A stretch of DNA of 64,000 bases from Streptomyces sp. LaPpAH-108 (GTDB lineage: Bacteria > Actinomycetota > Actinomycetes > Streptomycetales > Streptomycetaceae), in NCBI RefSeq assembly GCF_000373625.1, contig NZ_KB891988.1, positions 1-64,000 on the forward strand, given 5' to 3'. A model generated the notes under the pieces. It was not told the origin of the DNA. It made no database searches and was given only the letters and a program-made list of their open reading frames with translations. Positions 33,122-42,367 of the stretch are shown piece after piece. Both the position numbers and the translations under genes were made by a program. The first letter of the stretch is position 1. Every line of letters begins with the position of its first letter.

Positions 33122-34078
33122 TCAATGTCCCGGCACGTAACCCCGCTTCTTGTCCACCACGTTGACCAGCGGCCGGCCCGCCGCCCAGCGCTCGTACAAC
33201 TCCACGAACTGGGTGCCCAGTTCATCGCGCCAGCCGACCGTGTCCCCGGCCATGTGCGGCGAGACGAGCAGCCCGGGCGCGCTCCACAACGGGCTGTCGG
33301 CGGGCAGCGGTTCGGCGGCGAACACGTCCAGGGCGGCGCCCGCGATCCAGCGGTCGCGCAGTGCCCCGGCGAGCGCGTGCTCGTCGACCAGATCGCCCCG
33401 GCCGACGTTCACGAACACCGCCGAGGGCTGCATCACCCCGAACCGGCGCGTGTCGAACATGCGGTACGTCCGCTCGGTCAGCGGAGCCGCCGCGATCACC
33501 CAGTCCGCGCGGGCGATCAGCCGGTCCAGGTCGGCCGGGCCGTGCACCCCGGTCCTGGGCACCCGGCCCACCAGCGCCGGGGTCACCCCGAGCGCCTTCA
33601 GGGTGCGGGCGATGGCCCGGCCGATCGGCCCCGAGCCGACCACGCAGGCGCGGGTGCCCGCGACCCGCCGTGTCTCGCGGTGCCGCCACGCGCGCCGCCG
33701 CTGGAACTCCACCGTGCCCGGCAGGTCCTTGGCGACGGCCAGCACCAGCGCGGCCACGTACTCCGCGACCGGCTGCTCGAAGACCCCGCGCGCGTTGGTC
33801 ACCACCGTGTCGCTCGCGGCCAGCTCCGGGCACAGCAGATGGTCGACGCCCGCGCTCGCCGTGTGCACCCACACCGGCCGGGGACCGGCCCCCGGCCACG
33901 CCTCGCGGACGGCGGTGGAGGCGACGTCCCACACCAGCAGCACATCGGACGCGGGCAGCCGCTCGGCGAGCCCGGCCGCGTCGGTGCTCAGCACACGGAC
34001 CCGGCCGGTGAGCCTGCCCAGCCGGGGCGGCGGATCGGTGTCGAGGACCAGCAGGGTGGGACGGGTCGGGATGTGCAT
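33122..34078 (-). CDS. D-2-hydroxyacid dehydrogenase
   Basis: This encodes 318 residues from ATG 34078. The NAD-binding motif is VVGSGPIGRAIARTLKALG; the catalytic residues are Arg in VNVGRGDLVDE, Glu in AAEPLPADSP and His in LVSPHMAGDT. It reduces a 2-ketoacid or oxidises a 2-hydroxyacid. It lies 54 bp upstream of ehuB on the same strand and so may be part of the transporter operon, perhaps acting on a breakdown product of the imported compound. It is divergent from the racemase-like gene at 34330. Confidence 0.85.
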   Translation of the reverse strand: MHIPTRPTLLVLDTDPPPRLGRLTGRVRVLSTDAAGLAERLPASDVLLVWDVASTAVREAWPGAGPRPVWVHTASAGVDHLLCPELAASDTVVTNARGVFEQPVAEYVAALVLAVAKDLPGTVEFQRRRAWRHRETRRVAGTRACVVGSGPIGRAIARTLKALGVTPALVGRVPRTGVHGPADLDRLIARADWVIAAAPLTERTYRMFDTRRFGVMQPSAVFVNVGRGDLVDEHALAGALRDRWIAGAALDVFAAEPLPADSPLWSAPGLLVSPHMAGDTVGWRDELGTQFVELYERWAAGRPLVNVVDKKRGYVPGH

Positions 34079-34329
34079 CGGCCTCCCGGGTCCGGGGGCG
34101 CGCGGGGCGTCCGGCACAGGCGGAGCGACCACCGTGGCACGCGCGCCGGACCCCGTCAACGACCGCGCGCCGCTCGGCCACGCGGGCACCGTGGCGCCCT
34201 TCACCCCATGGGCGCGGCTCCGACGGGGTACGTGACCGGGTGGCGGCCACCCGGTCACACGGGGCGGTGCGCCGACGGCCGGACCCGTACCGGGCCCGGC
34301 CCGCACACGAACCCGACGGAAGGGCCGCC

Positions 34330-35031
34330 ATGACCGCACTCGGACTGCTCAGCACGGACCAGCGGGGCGAGGACGACTACCCCCGCATCGAGCAGCTCCT
34401 CGGCAGCGACGTCCGGGTGGACCTCGTACGCCTCGCGCCGGGGGCCGCGATCACGGGCGCCGCGGAGGAGGTGCGGCTGTCCGGGGCCGACGCGGTGGTG
34501 CGTACGGGGGAGGGCTTCACGCACGACGCGGAGGCCGAGGCCGACCGGGTGGAGGAACTGGCCCGGCAGACCGGGATGCCCGCCTCCTCCACCGCGCTCG
34601 CCTTCGTCAACGCGGCCCGCGACCTCGGCGTGACCCGCGTCGCGGTGGCGGCGCCCGTGGGCACCCACGAGGACACGGCCCGGCTGCGCGGCTTCCTGCG
34701 CGCGGGCGGCCTTGAGGTGACCGGCACCCACACCGCCGAGCCTGAGGCCGCGTCGGGTGCGGGTGCCGGTGGTGGTGGCGCGGGCTCGGACGAAGACGCC
34801 CTGCTCGCGCTGGTCACCGCCGCCGACACCCAGGACGCCGAGGCCGTCCTGCTCACCGACCCCGCGCTGGAGACGGCCGCGCAGCTGCCCGCGCTGGAGA
34901 AGGCCGTCGGCAAGCCGGTGCTCACCGCGAGTCAGGTCACCGTCTGGGAGGGGCTGCGGCTGGCCGAGCGCCGGGTGCACGCCCCCGACCTGGGCGCGCT
35001 GTTCACCCGTACCCCTAGCTGGGAGCGGTGA
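34330..35031 (+). CDS. Asp/Glu racemase-like protein (EutA/maleate isomerase family)
   Basis: This encodes 233 residues. It has the fold of the aspartate/glutamate racemase and arylmalonate decarboxylase group: VDLVRLAPGAAITGAAEEVRLSGADAVV, TGMPASSTALAFVNAARDLGVTRVAVAAPVG (in parts) and LTASQVTVWEGLRLA at the end. The catalytic Cys residues of true racemases are not seen; ASSTA and TASQ stand at those places. EutA of ectoine catabolism belongs here, which fits the ehu genes across the divergent promoter. Function is not certain. A low-complexity Gly/Ala loop (SGAGAGGGGAGS) interrupts the domain. Confidence 0.7.
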   Translation: MTALGLLSTDQRGEDDYPRIEQLLGSDVRVDLVRLAPGAAITGAAEEVRLSGADAVVRTGEGFTHDAEAEADRVEELARQTGMPASSTALAFVNAARDLGVTRVAVAAPVGTHEDTARLRGFLRAGGLEVTGTHTAEPEAASGAGAGGGGAGSDEDALLALVTAADTQDAEAVLLTDPALETAAQLPALEKAVGKPVLTASQVTVWEGLRLAERRVHAPDLGALFTRTPSWER

Positions 35032-35090
35032 GCCGAGGCTCCGAGAGCGGGGACGGGCGCGGAAACGAGGCGCGGAAATAAACGGAGACC

Positions 35091-35137
35091 GCCTCCTGTT
35101 AGTCGTGGCAGGACAGCCACGCCGGACAGCAGGAGGC
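35091..35137 (+). promoter_or_regulatory. Shine-Dalgarno-sequestering stem before the LLM oxidoreductase
   Basis: GCCTCCTG (35091-35098) is the exact complement of CAGGAGGC (35130-35137), which contains the ribosome site of the gene starting at 35145. An inner hairpin CGTGGC/GCCACG lies between them. The folded leader would hide the ribosome site. This could be a translational switch; the ligand or protein is unknown. Confidence 0.55.
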
Positions 35138-35144
35138 ACCCACC

Positions 35145-36233
<1,089 letters not shown>

Positions 36234-36239
36234 CCGCGA

Positions 36240-38075
36240 CTACGTGCTGAGCGGCGGGACGGCATGCGACGGGCCCGCCGCACAGGACCGCACGCCGAGC
36301 AGCTCGGAGATGCCCTCCGGCGGCACCGGGCGGGAGTAGAGCCAGCCCTGCCCGGTGTCGCAGCCGATCCGGCGCAGCCGGGTGGCCTGCGCCGAGGTCT
36401 CCACGCACTCGGCGGTGACGGTCAGCCCGAGCCGGTGCGCGAGCTGGATCATCGCCTCCACGATCACCTCGTCGGCCGGGTTGGCGGACGAGGCCGAGGT
36501 GTCCCGCTCGCCCTCGTACTGGAAGCCGCGCACGAAGGAGCCGTCCAGCTTGAGCACGGACACCGGCAGACGGCTGAGGTAGGCCAGGTTCGAGTAGCCG
36601 GTGCCGAAGTCGTCGATGGCGATGCGCACGCCCATGTCGCTGAGCGACTGGAGCGCCTGGATGGGCCGTCCGGCCGAGCCCATCACGGCCGACTCGGTCA
36701 GCTCCAGCTGGAGCAGATGCGGGGCGAGGCCGGTCTCGGCGAGGACCGCCGCCACGTCCGTGACCAGGTCGGAGTCCCACACCTGACGCACGGCCACGTT
36801 CACGCTGACGAAGATGGGCGGCTCGCCCGGATGGTCGAGCTGCCAGCGCCGTGCCTGGCGGCAGGCGGTGGCCAGGGCCCAGCGGCCGAGCGGCACGATC
36901 GAGCCGTCCTCCTCGGCCAGACCGATGAACCGATTCGGCGTCAGGGTGCCGAACTGCGGGTGGTGCCAGCGGATCAGCGCCTCCACCCCGCTGAGCGAGC
37001 CGTCCTCCATGCCGACCAGCGGCTGGTACTCCAGGGCGAACTCGCCGCGCTCGATGGCGGGGCGCAGCGCGGAGGTGAGGGCCTGACGGGTCATGAGGTG
37101 CGCGTTGCGCTCCGGGTCGAACAGGGTCCAGCGGGCCTTGCCGTCGGTCTTCGCCCAGTACAGCGTGGTGTCGGCCGCCTGCATCAGACCGGTCGCGGTG
37201 GTCCCGGCCGCGTGCCGCTCGACGACGCCCACGGAGGCGGTCAGATGCAGCCGCCTGCCGCCCAGGTCGAAGGGCTCCTCCAGGGCGTTCAGCGCGGACC
37301 CGGCGAGGTCGGAGAGCTGGTCGGTGCCGGTGGAGTCCTCCACGAGCAGCGCGAACTCGTCGCCCCCGAGCCGCGCCACCAGCGGCGTACCGGCGTGGCC
37401 CTGGCCGCACTCGGCGGCCACCCGGGTCAGCCGCTCGGCCACGGCCGCGAGCAGCCGGTCGCCGACGCGGTGGCCGTGGGTGTCGTTGACGGCCTTGAAG
37501 CCGTCGATGTCCAGATGGCACAGGCCGATCCGCCCGGTGCCGCCCGACTCGCCGGGCTCGGTCTCCAGGGCGGCCGACAAGCGCTCGAAGAACAGCGTGC
37601 GGTTGGGCAGCCGGGTCACCGGGTCGTGCATCCGCAGATGCCGTATCCGGGCCTGGAGTTCGCGCCGGGCGCTGATGTCGGTGAGTGACAGCAGGACACC
37701 CGGACGGCCGTCGGCCAGCGGGGCGACGGTGATGCGCGCCCACACCGCCGTGCCGTCGGGGTGCTTCAGGCGCCGGGTGCAGCGCAGCCGGGCGCGGCGC
37801 CCGCGCAGCACCTCGCGGTAGGCGTGCCAGGCGCGGGCGTCGGTGGTGAGGCCGGTCAGATCGGCGGCGGAACGGCCCGTCAGGGCCTCGGTGTCGGTGC
37901 CCAGAAGCCTGCCGAGGGCGGTGTTCGCGCTGACCACGAGCCCGTCGCCGTCCACGACGGCCATGGCGAGCGGGGCGGCGGCGAAGACGCGCCGATAGGT
38001 CATGTAGTCACTGTCTGTGACGGCTGACCGGTCGAGGTCTGCCGCGGGCGTCGGCCCTTCGGACGTTCCGCTCAC
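36240..38075 (-). CDS. cdgA: PAS-GGDEF-EAL c-di-GMP turnover protein, CdgA-like
   Basis: This encodes 611 residues from GTG 38075 (GGGAG upstream); ATG 38141 (633 residues) and ATG 38003 are alternatives. PAS is near residues 30-150, GGDEF near 170-330 with intact RLGGDEFALL, and EAL near 345-600 with GVEALIRW, TESAV, IDDFGTGYSNL, LDGSFV and ECVET. Both active sites look complete; no RxxD inhibitory site precedes GGDEF. It can therefore make and degrade c-di-GMP, which in Streptomyces loads BldD and delays development. Its place between the cslA and ceb loci agrees with S. coelicolor CdgA as I remember it. It is cytosolic, with no membrane helices. Confidence 0.85.
   Translation of the reverse strand: MSGTSEGPTPAADLDRSAVTDSDYMTYRRVFAAAPLAMAVVDGDGLVVSANTALGRLLGTDTEALTGRSAADLTGLTTDARAWHAYREVLRGRRARLRCTRRLKHPDGTAVWARITVAPLADGRPGVLLSLTDISARRELQARIRHLRMHDPVTRLPNRTLFFERLSAALETEPGESGGTGRIGLCHLDIDGFKAVNDTHGHRVGDRLLAAVAERLTRVAAECGQGHAGTPLVARLGGDEFALLVEDSTGTDQLSDLAGSALNALEEPFDLGGRRLHLTASVGVVERHAAGTTATGLMQAADTTLYWAKTDGKARWTLFDPERNAHLMTRQALTSALRPAIERGEFALEYQPLVGMEDGSLSGVEALIRWHHPQFGTLTPNRFIGLAEEDGSIVPLGRWALATACRQARRWQLDHPGEPPIFVSVNVAVRQVWDSDLVTDVAAVLAETGLAPHLLQLELTESAVMGSAGRPIQALQSLSDMGVRIAIDDFGTGYSNLAYLSRLPVSVLKLDGSFVRGFQYEGERDTSASSANPADEVIVEAMIQLAHRLGLTVTAECVETSAQATRLRRIGCDTGQGWLYSRPVPPEGISELLGVRSCAAGPSHAVPPLST
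38007..38021. promoter_or_regulatory. 15-bp palindrome near the cdgA start, possible BldD-type site
   Basis: GTCACTGTCTGTGAC is a perfect inverted repeat (GTCAC, five bases, GTGAC). It is inside the gene if GTG 38075 is the start, and four bases before the start codon if ATG 38003 is used. BldD is known to bind the cdgA promoter in S. coelicolor; whether this is such a site is inference. Confidence 0.35.
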
Positions 38076-38411
38076 CGCTCGCTCCCGCAGTGCACTCGAT
38101 CGTTGTCCGTCGTTGTCCGTGCCGGAAAGTGTGCCGATCATAGAGGCTGGTACCGGGGCCTTCCAGCCGGTCTCCAGTGTCCCCGGCGGACCCCACGTTC
38201 CGACAGATCGTTTCTGCTCGCACCTGGACGGGTTCTTCAGGCCTCCGACCGGTTGTGACGTTGCGTGAGTGATTCGGGGTGTCGTCCGCCGGTGCACACC
38301 GGCGCGCGAACGGGCGCACTCACCCTTCCGGTTCAGATAAACAGGGCATCTTCTGACAAATCGCCACAGGCTGGATTCGGTGTCCCCTGAACCGCGTCCG
38401 GAGGTCTGTCC
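38076..38411. other. Intergenic region between cdgA and the M6 protease gene
   Basis: These 336 bp hold the divergent promoters of cdgA and the protease. CGTTGTCCGT stands twice in exact tandem at 38101-38120. A moderately A/T-richer stretch near 38330-38370 (CAGATAAACAGGG, CTTCTGACAAATCG) is the likely protease promoter zone. No further gene is seen. Confidence 0.5.
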
Positions 38412-39665
38412 GTGCCCAAGCTGCGCAGTGCCGCCGCCGTGGCCACCACGATGTCGGCGCTCGCCGCGACCTCGATCCTCGGCGGCCCCTCCGTCGCCGA
38501 ACCCTTCTCCCCGGCACCCTGCGCCCTGCACCGCACCACCGCCCACCACTCGGAGGGCGCGGACACCTGGAACCCCGCCTACGCCCGCCCCCTCGGCACC
38601 CGCGACGCCGTCCTGGTCTTCCTGTCCTTCCCGGACGCCGCCCCGCGCACCACCCCCGCCCAGCTGACGGCCGACCACTTCCCGGAGACCAGCGACTTCT
38701 ACACCCGCGCCTCCTACGGCCGCTTCACCCTGCGCCCGCACCCCGTGAACCGCTGGCTGCGGATGCCGCACCCCTCCACGTCGTACGCCATGAAGCGGGA
38801 CTGGGCCGCCGCGGACCGCTCCGCCTATCTGCGCGACGCGTTCACCGTCGCCGACAAGGCGGTGGACTTCTCCCGCTACGACGTCGTCTACCTCGTCGCC
38901 GACCCGGACGCGCCCGGTGTGGACTCGGACGCGACGAAGGTCGTCAACCTGGACAAGCCCGTGCGGCTGGACGGCAAGGACGTACGCCGGGTCGTCACCG
39001 TCTTCGAGCGGCACCCGCCGGACCGGCTGGTCCTGGCCCACGAGACCGGCCATGTCTTCGACCTGCCCGACCTCTACCACCGCCCGCTGGACAACAAGGG
39101 CGACTGGGACACCTATGTGGGTGACTGGGACCTGATGGGCAGCCAGTTCGGCCTCTCGCCCGACCTGTTCGCCTGGCACAAGTGGCGCCTTGGCTGGCTG
39201 GACCCGCGCCAGGTCAGCTGCGTACGCGGCACCGGCCCGACCCGGCTCACCCTGGAGCCGCTGGAGGCCGGGCCCGGGGTGTCGGTGCCGGGCGCGGCCG
39301 GGGCCCCGGCCTTCGGGCTCGGGCGCGGTACGAAGCTCGCGGTGGTGCGCACCGGGCCCGACAGCGCGCTGGCCTTCGAGGCGCGCGCCTCGGCGGGGAA
39401 CGACGACTCCGGGTGCCGGGAGGGCATCCTCGTCTACCGCGTCCACGCCACCGCCGAGTCCGGTGACGGGCCCGTCCAGGTGATCGACACCCACCCGCAC
39501 AGCTCGGCCTGCTGGGAGGACTCCGTCTACCCGCCCCTTGCCGACGCCCCGCTGTCGGCCGGGGAGAGCTTCACCGTGCCAGGGGAGGGCGTGAAGGTGG
39601 AGGTGGAGGAGCGGACGGCGGCGGGGGCGTGGACGGTGTCGATCACGCCGGGGGTGGTGGGGTGA
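38412..39665 (+). CDS. Secreted M6-type metalloprotease-domain protein
   Basis: This encodes 417 residues from GTG after GGAGGTCTGTCC. A signal peptide ends near SVAEP. The zinc site is LAHETGHVFDLPDLYH, an HExxH with downstream Asp, in the style of the immune-inhibitor-A M6 family. TWNPAYARPLGTRDAVLVF and GDWDLMGSQFGLSPDLFAWHKWRLGW (in parts) are also typical. The C-terminal 150 residues are a beta-rich domain. It is probably an extracellular protease of the growth or development phase. It has its own promoter region and is followed by the terminator of the opposing tRNA. Confidence 0.82.
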   Translation: MPKLRSAAAVATTMSALAATSILGGPSVAEPFSPAPCALHRTTAHHSEGADTWNPAYARPLGTRDAVLVFLSFPDAAPRTTPAQLTADHFPETSDFYTRASYGRFTLRPHPVNRWLRMPHPSTSYAMKRDWAAADRSAYLRDAFTVADKAVDFSRYDVVYLVADPDAPGVDSDATKVVNLDKPVRLDGKDVRRVVTVFERHPPDRLVLAHETGHVFDLPDLYHRPLDNKGDWDTYVGDWDLMGSQFGLSPDLFAWHKWRLGWLDPRQVSCVRGTGPTRLTLEPLEAGPGVSVPGAAGAPAFGLGRGTKLAVVRTGPDSALAFEARASAGNDDSGCREGILVYRVHATAESGDGPVQVIDTHPHSSACWEDSVYPPLADAPLSAGESFTVPGEGVKVEVEERTAAGAWTVSITPGVVG

Positions 39666-39715
39666 GGGTGGCCCTGCGCGGGGATGCGCGGGAACGCTGC
39701 GCGGACGCCGGAACG

Positions 39716-39751
39716 CGATCAGGCCCCTCGCTCGCGCGAAGGGCCTGATCG
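39716..39751 (-). terminator. Terminator of tRNA-Lys copy 3
   Basis: An 11-base perfect stem, CGATCAGGCCC with GGGCCTGATCG, starts seven bases beyond the tRNA 3' end. Its outer arm is identical to that of copy 1. It also lies where read-through from the convergent M6 gene would end. Confidence 0.75.
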
Positions 39752-39758
39752 TTGTCTG

Positions 39759-39832
39759 TGCGCCGCCAGGGACTCGAACCCCGGACCCGCTGATTAAGAG
39801 TCAGCTGCTCTAACCAACTGAGCTAGCGGCGC
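39759..39832 (-). tRNA. tRNA-Lys (CTT), copy 3 of 3
   Basis: This is 74 nt and identical to the copies at 22097 and 28882. Its 5' end overlaps the last ten bases of the upstream protein gene on the same strand, so the tRNA probably matures from a transcript that also carries that gene. Confidence 0.97.
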
Positions 39833-40395
39833 CTGCTGACGTCGTAGACCTTAGCATCCTGGTCGGCGGGAGGAAAAATCGATATCCGCACCGCCGCGCG
39901 GGCCGCCCGGACCGCCGCCCAGAGCACCACCTCGGGGCCGGGCAGCCAGGGATGCCGGGTGTCCGGCGCCACCAGCCAGCGGGAGCCCGCGGGGCCCGAG
40001 GAGTCCTCGCCGTGGAGCGCCGGTACGGTCACCGCGTCCCCGGTGCCGTGACACAGCAGCGGCGGTACGGCGTGGGTGCGCGGGCCCCACTCCTCCCAGG
40101 TCAGCAGGGAGGGCAGCCGCTGGGCGGTGCCCGGCGCGGCGAACAGCAGCGTGCGACCCCGGTGCACCGCGACCGGACCCGAGCCGGGGCCCTCGCCCCA
40201 CAGCCGGTCCAGCATCCGCCGGCCGAAGATCGCCGGGGCGCTGACCACGTCGAAGACGCTGCCGCAGGGCAGGACGACCGGGGCGCCCGGGCGCTCCTTC
40301 CACAGGGACAGCGTGCTGCGCGGATACGTTCCGGCGGAGGCGAGCCAGGCGGCGCCGTCGGCGGTGGCTGCGGTGACGTTCGGTGCGCTGCTCAT
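39823..40395 (-). CDS. Conserved streptomycete protein (primase/polymerase-like annotation group)
   Basis: This encodes 190 residues from ATG 40395. It has segments DGAAWLASAGTYPRSTLSLWKERPG, VVLPCGSVFDVVSAPAIFGRRMLDRLW and GRTLLFAAPGTAQRLPSLLTWEEWG (quoted in parts), then LLCHGTGDAVTVP. I remember similar proteins annotated as bifunctional DNA primase/polymerase N-terminal-like, but catalytic acids are not evident and a DNA function is doubtful. Its TAG stop lies inside the tRNA-Lys gene, an overlap of ten bases. Confidence 0.6.
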   Translation of the reverse strand: MSSAPNVTAATADGAAWLASAGTYPRSTLSLWKERPGAPVVLPCGSVFDVVSAPAIFGRRMLDRLWGEGPGSGPVAVHRGRTLLFAAPGTAQRLPSLLTWEEWGPRTHAVPPLLCHGTGDAVTVPALHGEDSSGPAGSRWLVAPDTRHPWLPGPEVVLWAAVRAARAAVRISIFPPADQDAKVYDVSRRR

Positions 40396-40518
40396 ACCGT
40401 CATGTCTACCGTCGGTGAGCGCCCGCTTCCCCTGGGTTGTGGAAAACAGGGACAGGGGGGTGCGGGAGGGGGTATCTTGCCCGCTCGGCATATGCCAGAC
40501 GGGTCGGACAGCTCTCCG

Positions 40519-40890
40519 TCAGCGGGGGTCGACGGGCGTACGGCCCTCCGTCTCGGCCCCGCGCATCAGGTCCCGCCCGAACTCCACCATTCTCTTGGCG
40601 TAGTCCTCGGTCCACTCCGCGCGCTCGGCGAGGTCCGCCGAGGTCAGCCGGTCGAACCGGCGCGGGTCGGCGAGCTGGGCCGCCGCGATGGCCTGGAACT
40701 CCATGGCGCGGTCGGCCGCCGCGCGAAACGCCTGGGTCAGCTCCGTCGCCCGCGTCAGCAGCGTCCTCGGGTCCTCGATCGACTCCAGATCGAAGAAGTG
40801 CTCCGGGTCCGCCGCCGCCTCGGCGGGTTCGAAGAGCAGGGGCGCGGGGCGTAGCCGCGGTTCGTTCCGACGCGGCGTGGGCTCCGCCAT
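40519..40890 (-). CDS. Conserved hypothetical helical protein
   Basis: This encodes 123 residues. I do not recognise the family. After a Pro/Arg-rich N-terminus come amphipathic helices (EDPRTLLTRATELTQAFRAA, AMEFQAIAAAQLAD, FDRLTSADLAERAEWTEDYA), suggesting a small coiled or bundled protein. There are no membrane segments. It lies between the SF1 helicase gene and the tRNA-linked gene on the same strand, with gaps over 120 bp. The spacer 40396-40518 contains GGCATATGCC, the core of the palindrome at 29933. Confidence 0.6.
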   Translation of the reverse strand: MAEPTPRRNEPRLRPAPLLFEPAEAAADPEHFFDLESIEDPRTLLTRATELTQAFRAAADRAMEFQAIAAAQLADPRRFDRLTSADLAERAEWTEDYAKRMVEFGRDLMRGAETEGRTPVDPR

Positions 40891-41029
40891 GTCCACATCT
40901 CCTCCTCTGCGTTTCCGGCCCCCCTCGGGGTGGGCCACCGTCCATTGTCCCGCGCGGACGCAAGGGGACGTACTGGCCCATGACTACCCGGCCCCCGGCC
41001 TGCTCATGGCTGCCGACGCACCTGGCGAT

Positions 41030-42367
41030 TCACGGCTTCCAGCTCACTCGGTGTTCCGCGAGGTGTGCCAGCACCGCGTGGTTCGCCTCCCAGCCGTCCG
41101 GAAACTTCACCAGCGTGCCCAGCTGGACCGGTTCGGTGGAGGGGTAGTCGTCCAGGAGGGTGTCGACGCCCGCGCGGCAGACGACCACGCAGGCGTGGCG
41201 GTGGCGGGAGGCGAGGACGCAGAGGCGGCCGGTCTCCAGGTGGAAGGCGGTGGCGTCGGGGCGGCCGGAGAGGGGGTGGAGGACGACCGTGACGTCGTAC
41301 TCGCGGCCCTGGAGGCGGTTGGCCGTGTCGACCGTCACCCCCGTCACGCCCAGGTCGGCGAGGGCCGCGCGGATCGCCGCCGCCTGGTCGCGGTGGGCGG
41401 TGCCGACAGCGACGCGGGCGGCGGTCAGCGGGGCCGGGTCGGGGGAGCGCTCCGAGCGGGCCGCGCCGCCCCGGTCCAGCAGGCGGCGTACCACCAGGGC
41501 CACCGCCCGGACCGCCTCCGGGTCCGTGCGCGGGGTGTGCCGGGGCGGCAGCTCCAGCAGGCCCCAGCCGGACTCCGCCGCCTCGTCGATCACCCGGTCC
41601 GGACCCGAGCCGTCCGACGGCACCGCGAACGACAGCCGCCGGTCACCGTGCCCGGTGCCGCTGCGGAACGGGGTGTACGGATAGAACGCGGCCGAGACCA
41701 ACGGGGCCGCCGAGGCAGGCAGCCGCCAGGAGACCGGCAGCCGGTGCTGCGGCAGCCGGGGGTTGTGCGCGAGCAGCGTGCTCACGGCGGAGGCCGACGG
41801 GTCGTACGACAGGCCCGCCCACTGCTCACCGCCCACGATCGAGAACGGGTCCAGCTGGCCCGGGTCGCCCACGAACAGCGCCCGCTCGAAGAGCCCGGCC
41901 ACGGCCAGCAGCGAGTCCGAGCGCATCTGGTACGCCTCGTCCACGATCGCGTGCCGCCACGGCTCGTCCACCGTGACGTGCGCCCACTTCGCGGCCGTGG
42001 ACAGCACCACCGGAAGCCCGGCGAGGTCGGCCGCCTTCGCGGAGGCGCGCACGTTCGGCAGGGCGTCGAGCGCGCGGTCGTAGGCGTCGGCGTCGCTGCT
42101 GTGCAGACGGCCCACCGGCAGGTCCGGGTTCTTCTCCGCGAGCCGCAGCACCAGGTCGTCCACCTGCGCGTTGGTCTGCGCCACCACCATCAACGGGCGC
42201 CCCGCGTCCGCGAGTTCGAGCGCCGCGCGGACCACGAGCGTCGACTTGCCCGCGCCCGGCGGGGAGTCCACCACCACGCCCCGCTCGGTGCCGTGCAGGG
42301 TGTCGTGGAGGATCGCGTCCGTGGCGCGCCCGGCGGCGGTTCCCGGATCGAAGTCCACCGTGGTCAC
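41030..42367 (-). CDS. SF1-type DNA helicase (AAA-like)
   Basis: This encodes 445 residues from GTG overlapping the upstream stop (GTGA). Superfamily 1 motifs in order are Walker A DSPPGAGKSTL, Ia VVAQTNAQVDDLVLRL, II AIVDEAYQM, III LFVGDPGQLDPF, IV PVSWRLP, V VDTANRLQGREYDV and VI ASRHRHACVVV. It is related to Dna2/Upf1-type SF1B enzymes and needs ATP to unwind DNA or RNA. It is the last gene of a three-gene coupled operon with a Cys-containing PD-(D/E)XK nuclease and an unknown protein. Together they look like a split Dna2-like nuclease-helicase. Confidence 0.82.
   Translation of the reverse strand: MTTVDFDPGTAAGRATDAILHDTLHGTERGVVVDSPPGAGKSTLVVRAALELADAGRPLMVVAQTNAQVDDLVLRLAEKNPDLPVGRLHSSDADAYDRALDALPNVRASAKAADLAGLPVVLSTAAKWAHVTVDEPWRHAIVDEAYQMRSDSLLAVAGLFERALFVGDPGQLDPFSIVGGEQWAGLSYDPSASAVSTLLAHNPRLPQHRLPVSWRLPASAAPLVSAAFYPYTPFRSGTGHGDRRLSFAVPSDGSGPDRVIDEAAESGWGLLELPPRHTPRTDPEAVRAVALVVRRLLDRGGAARSERSPDPAPLTAARVAVGTAHRDQAAAIRAALADLGVTGVTVDTANRLQGREYDVTVVLHPLSGRPDATAFHLETGRLCVLASRHRHACVVVCRAGVDTLLDDYPSTEPVQLGTLVKFPDGWEANHAVLAHLAEHRVSWKP

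Noticed and set aside
33150..33158. TTGTCCACC, one base from a DnaA box, also near 11068 and 44934
   Set aside because: Single imperfect matches inside coding regions, expected by chance.
41446..41453. GGAGCGCTCC resembling a CebR box core inside the SF1 helicase gene
   Set aside because: Outer positions differ at two places and it lies deep in a coding region unrelated to cellobiose.
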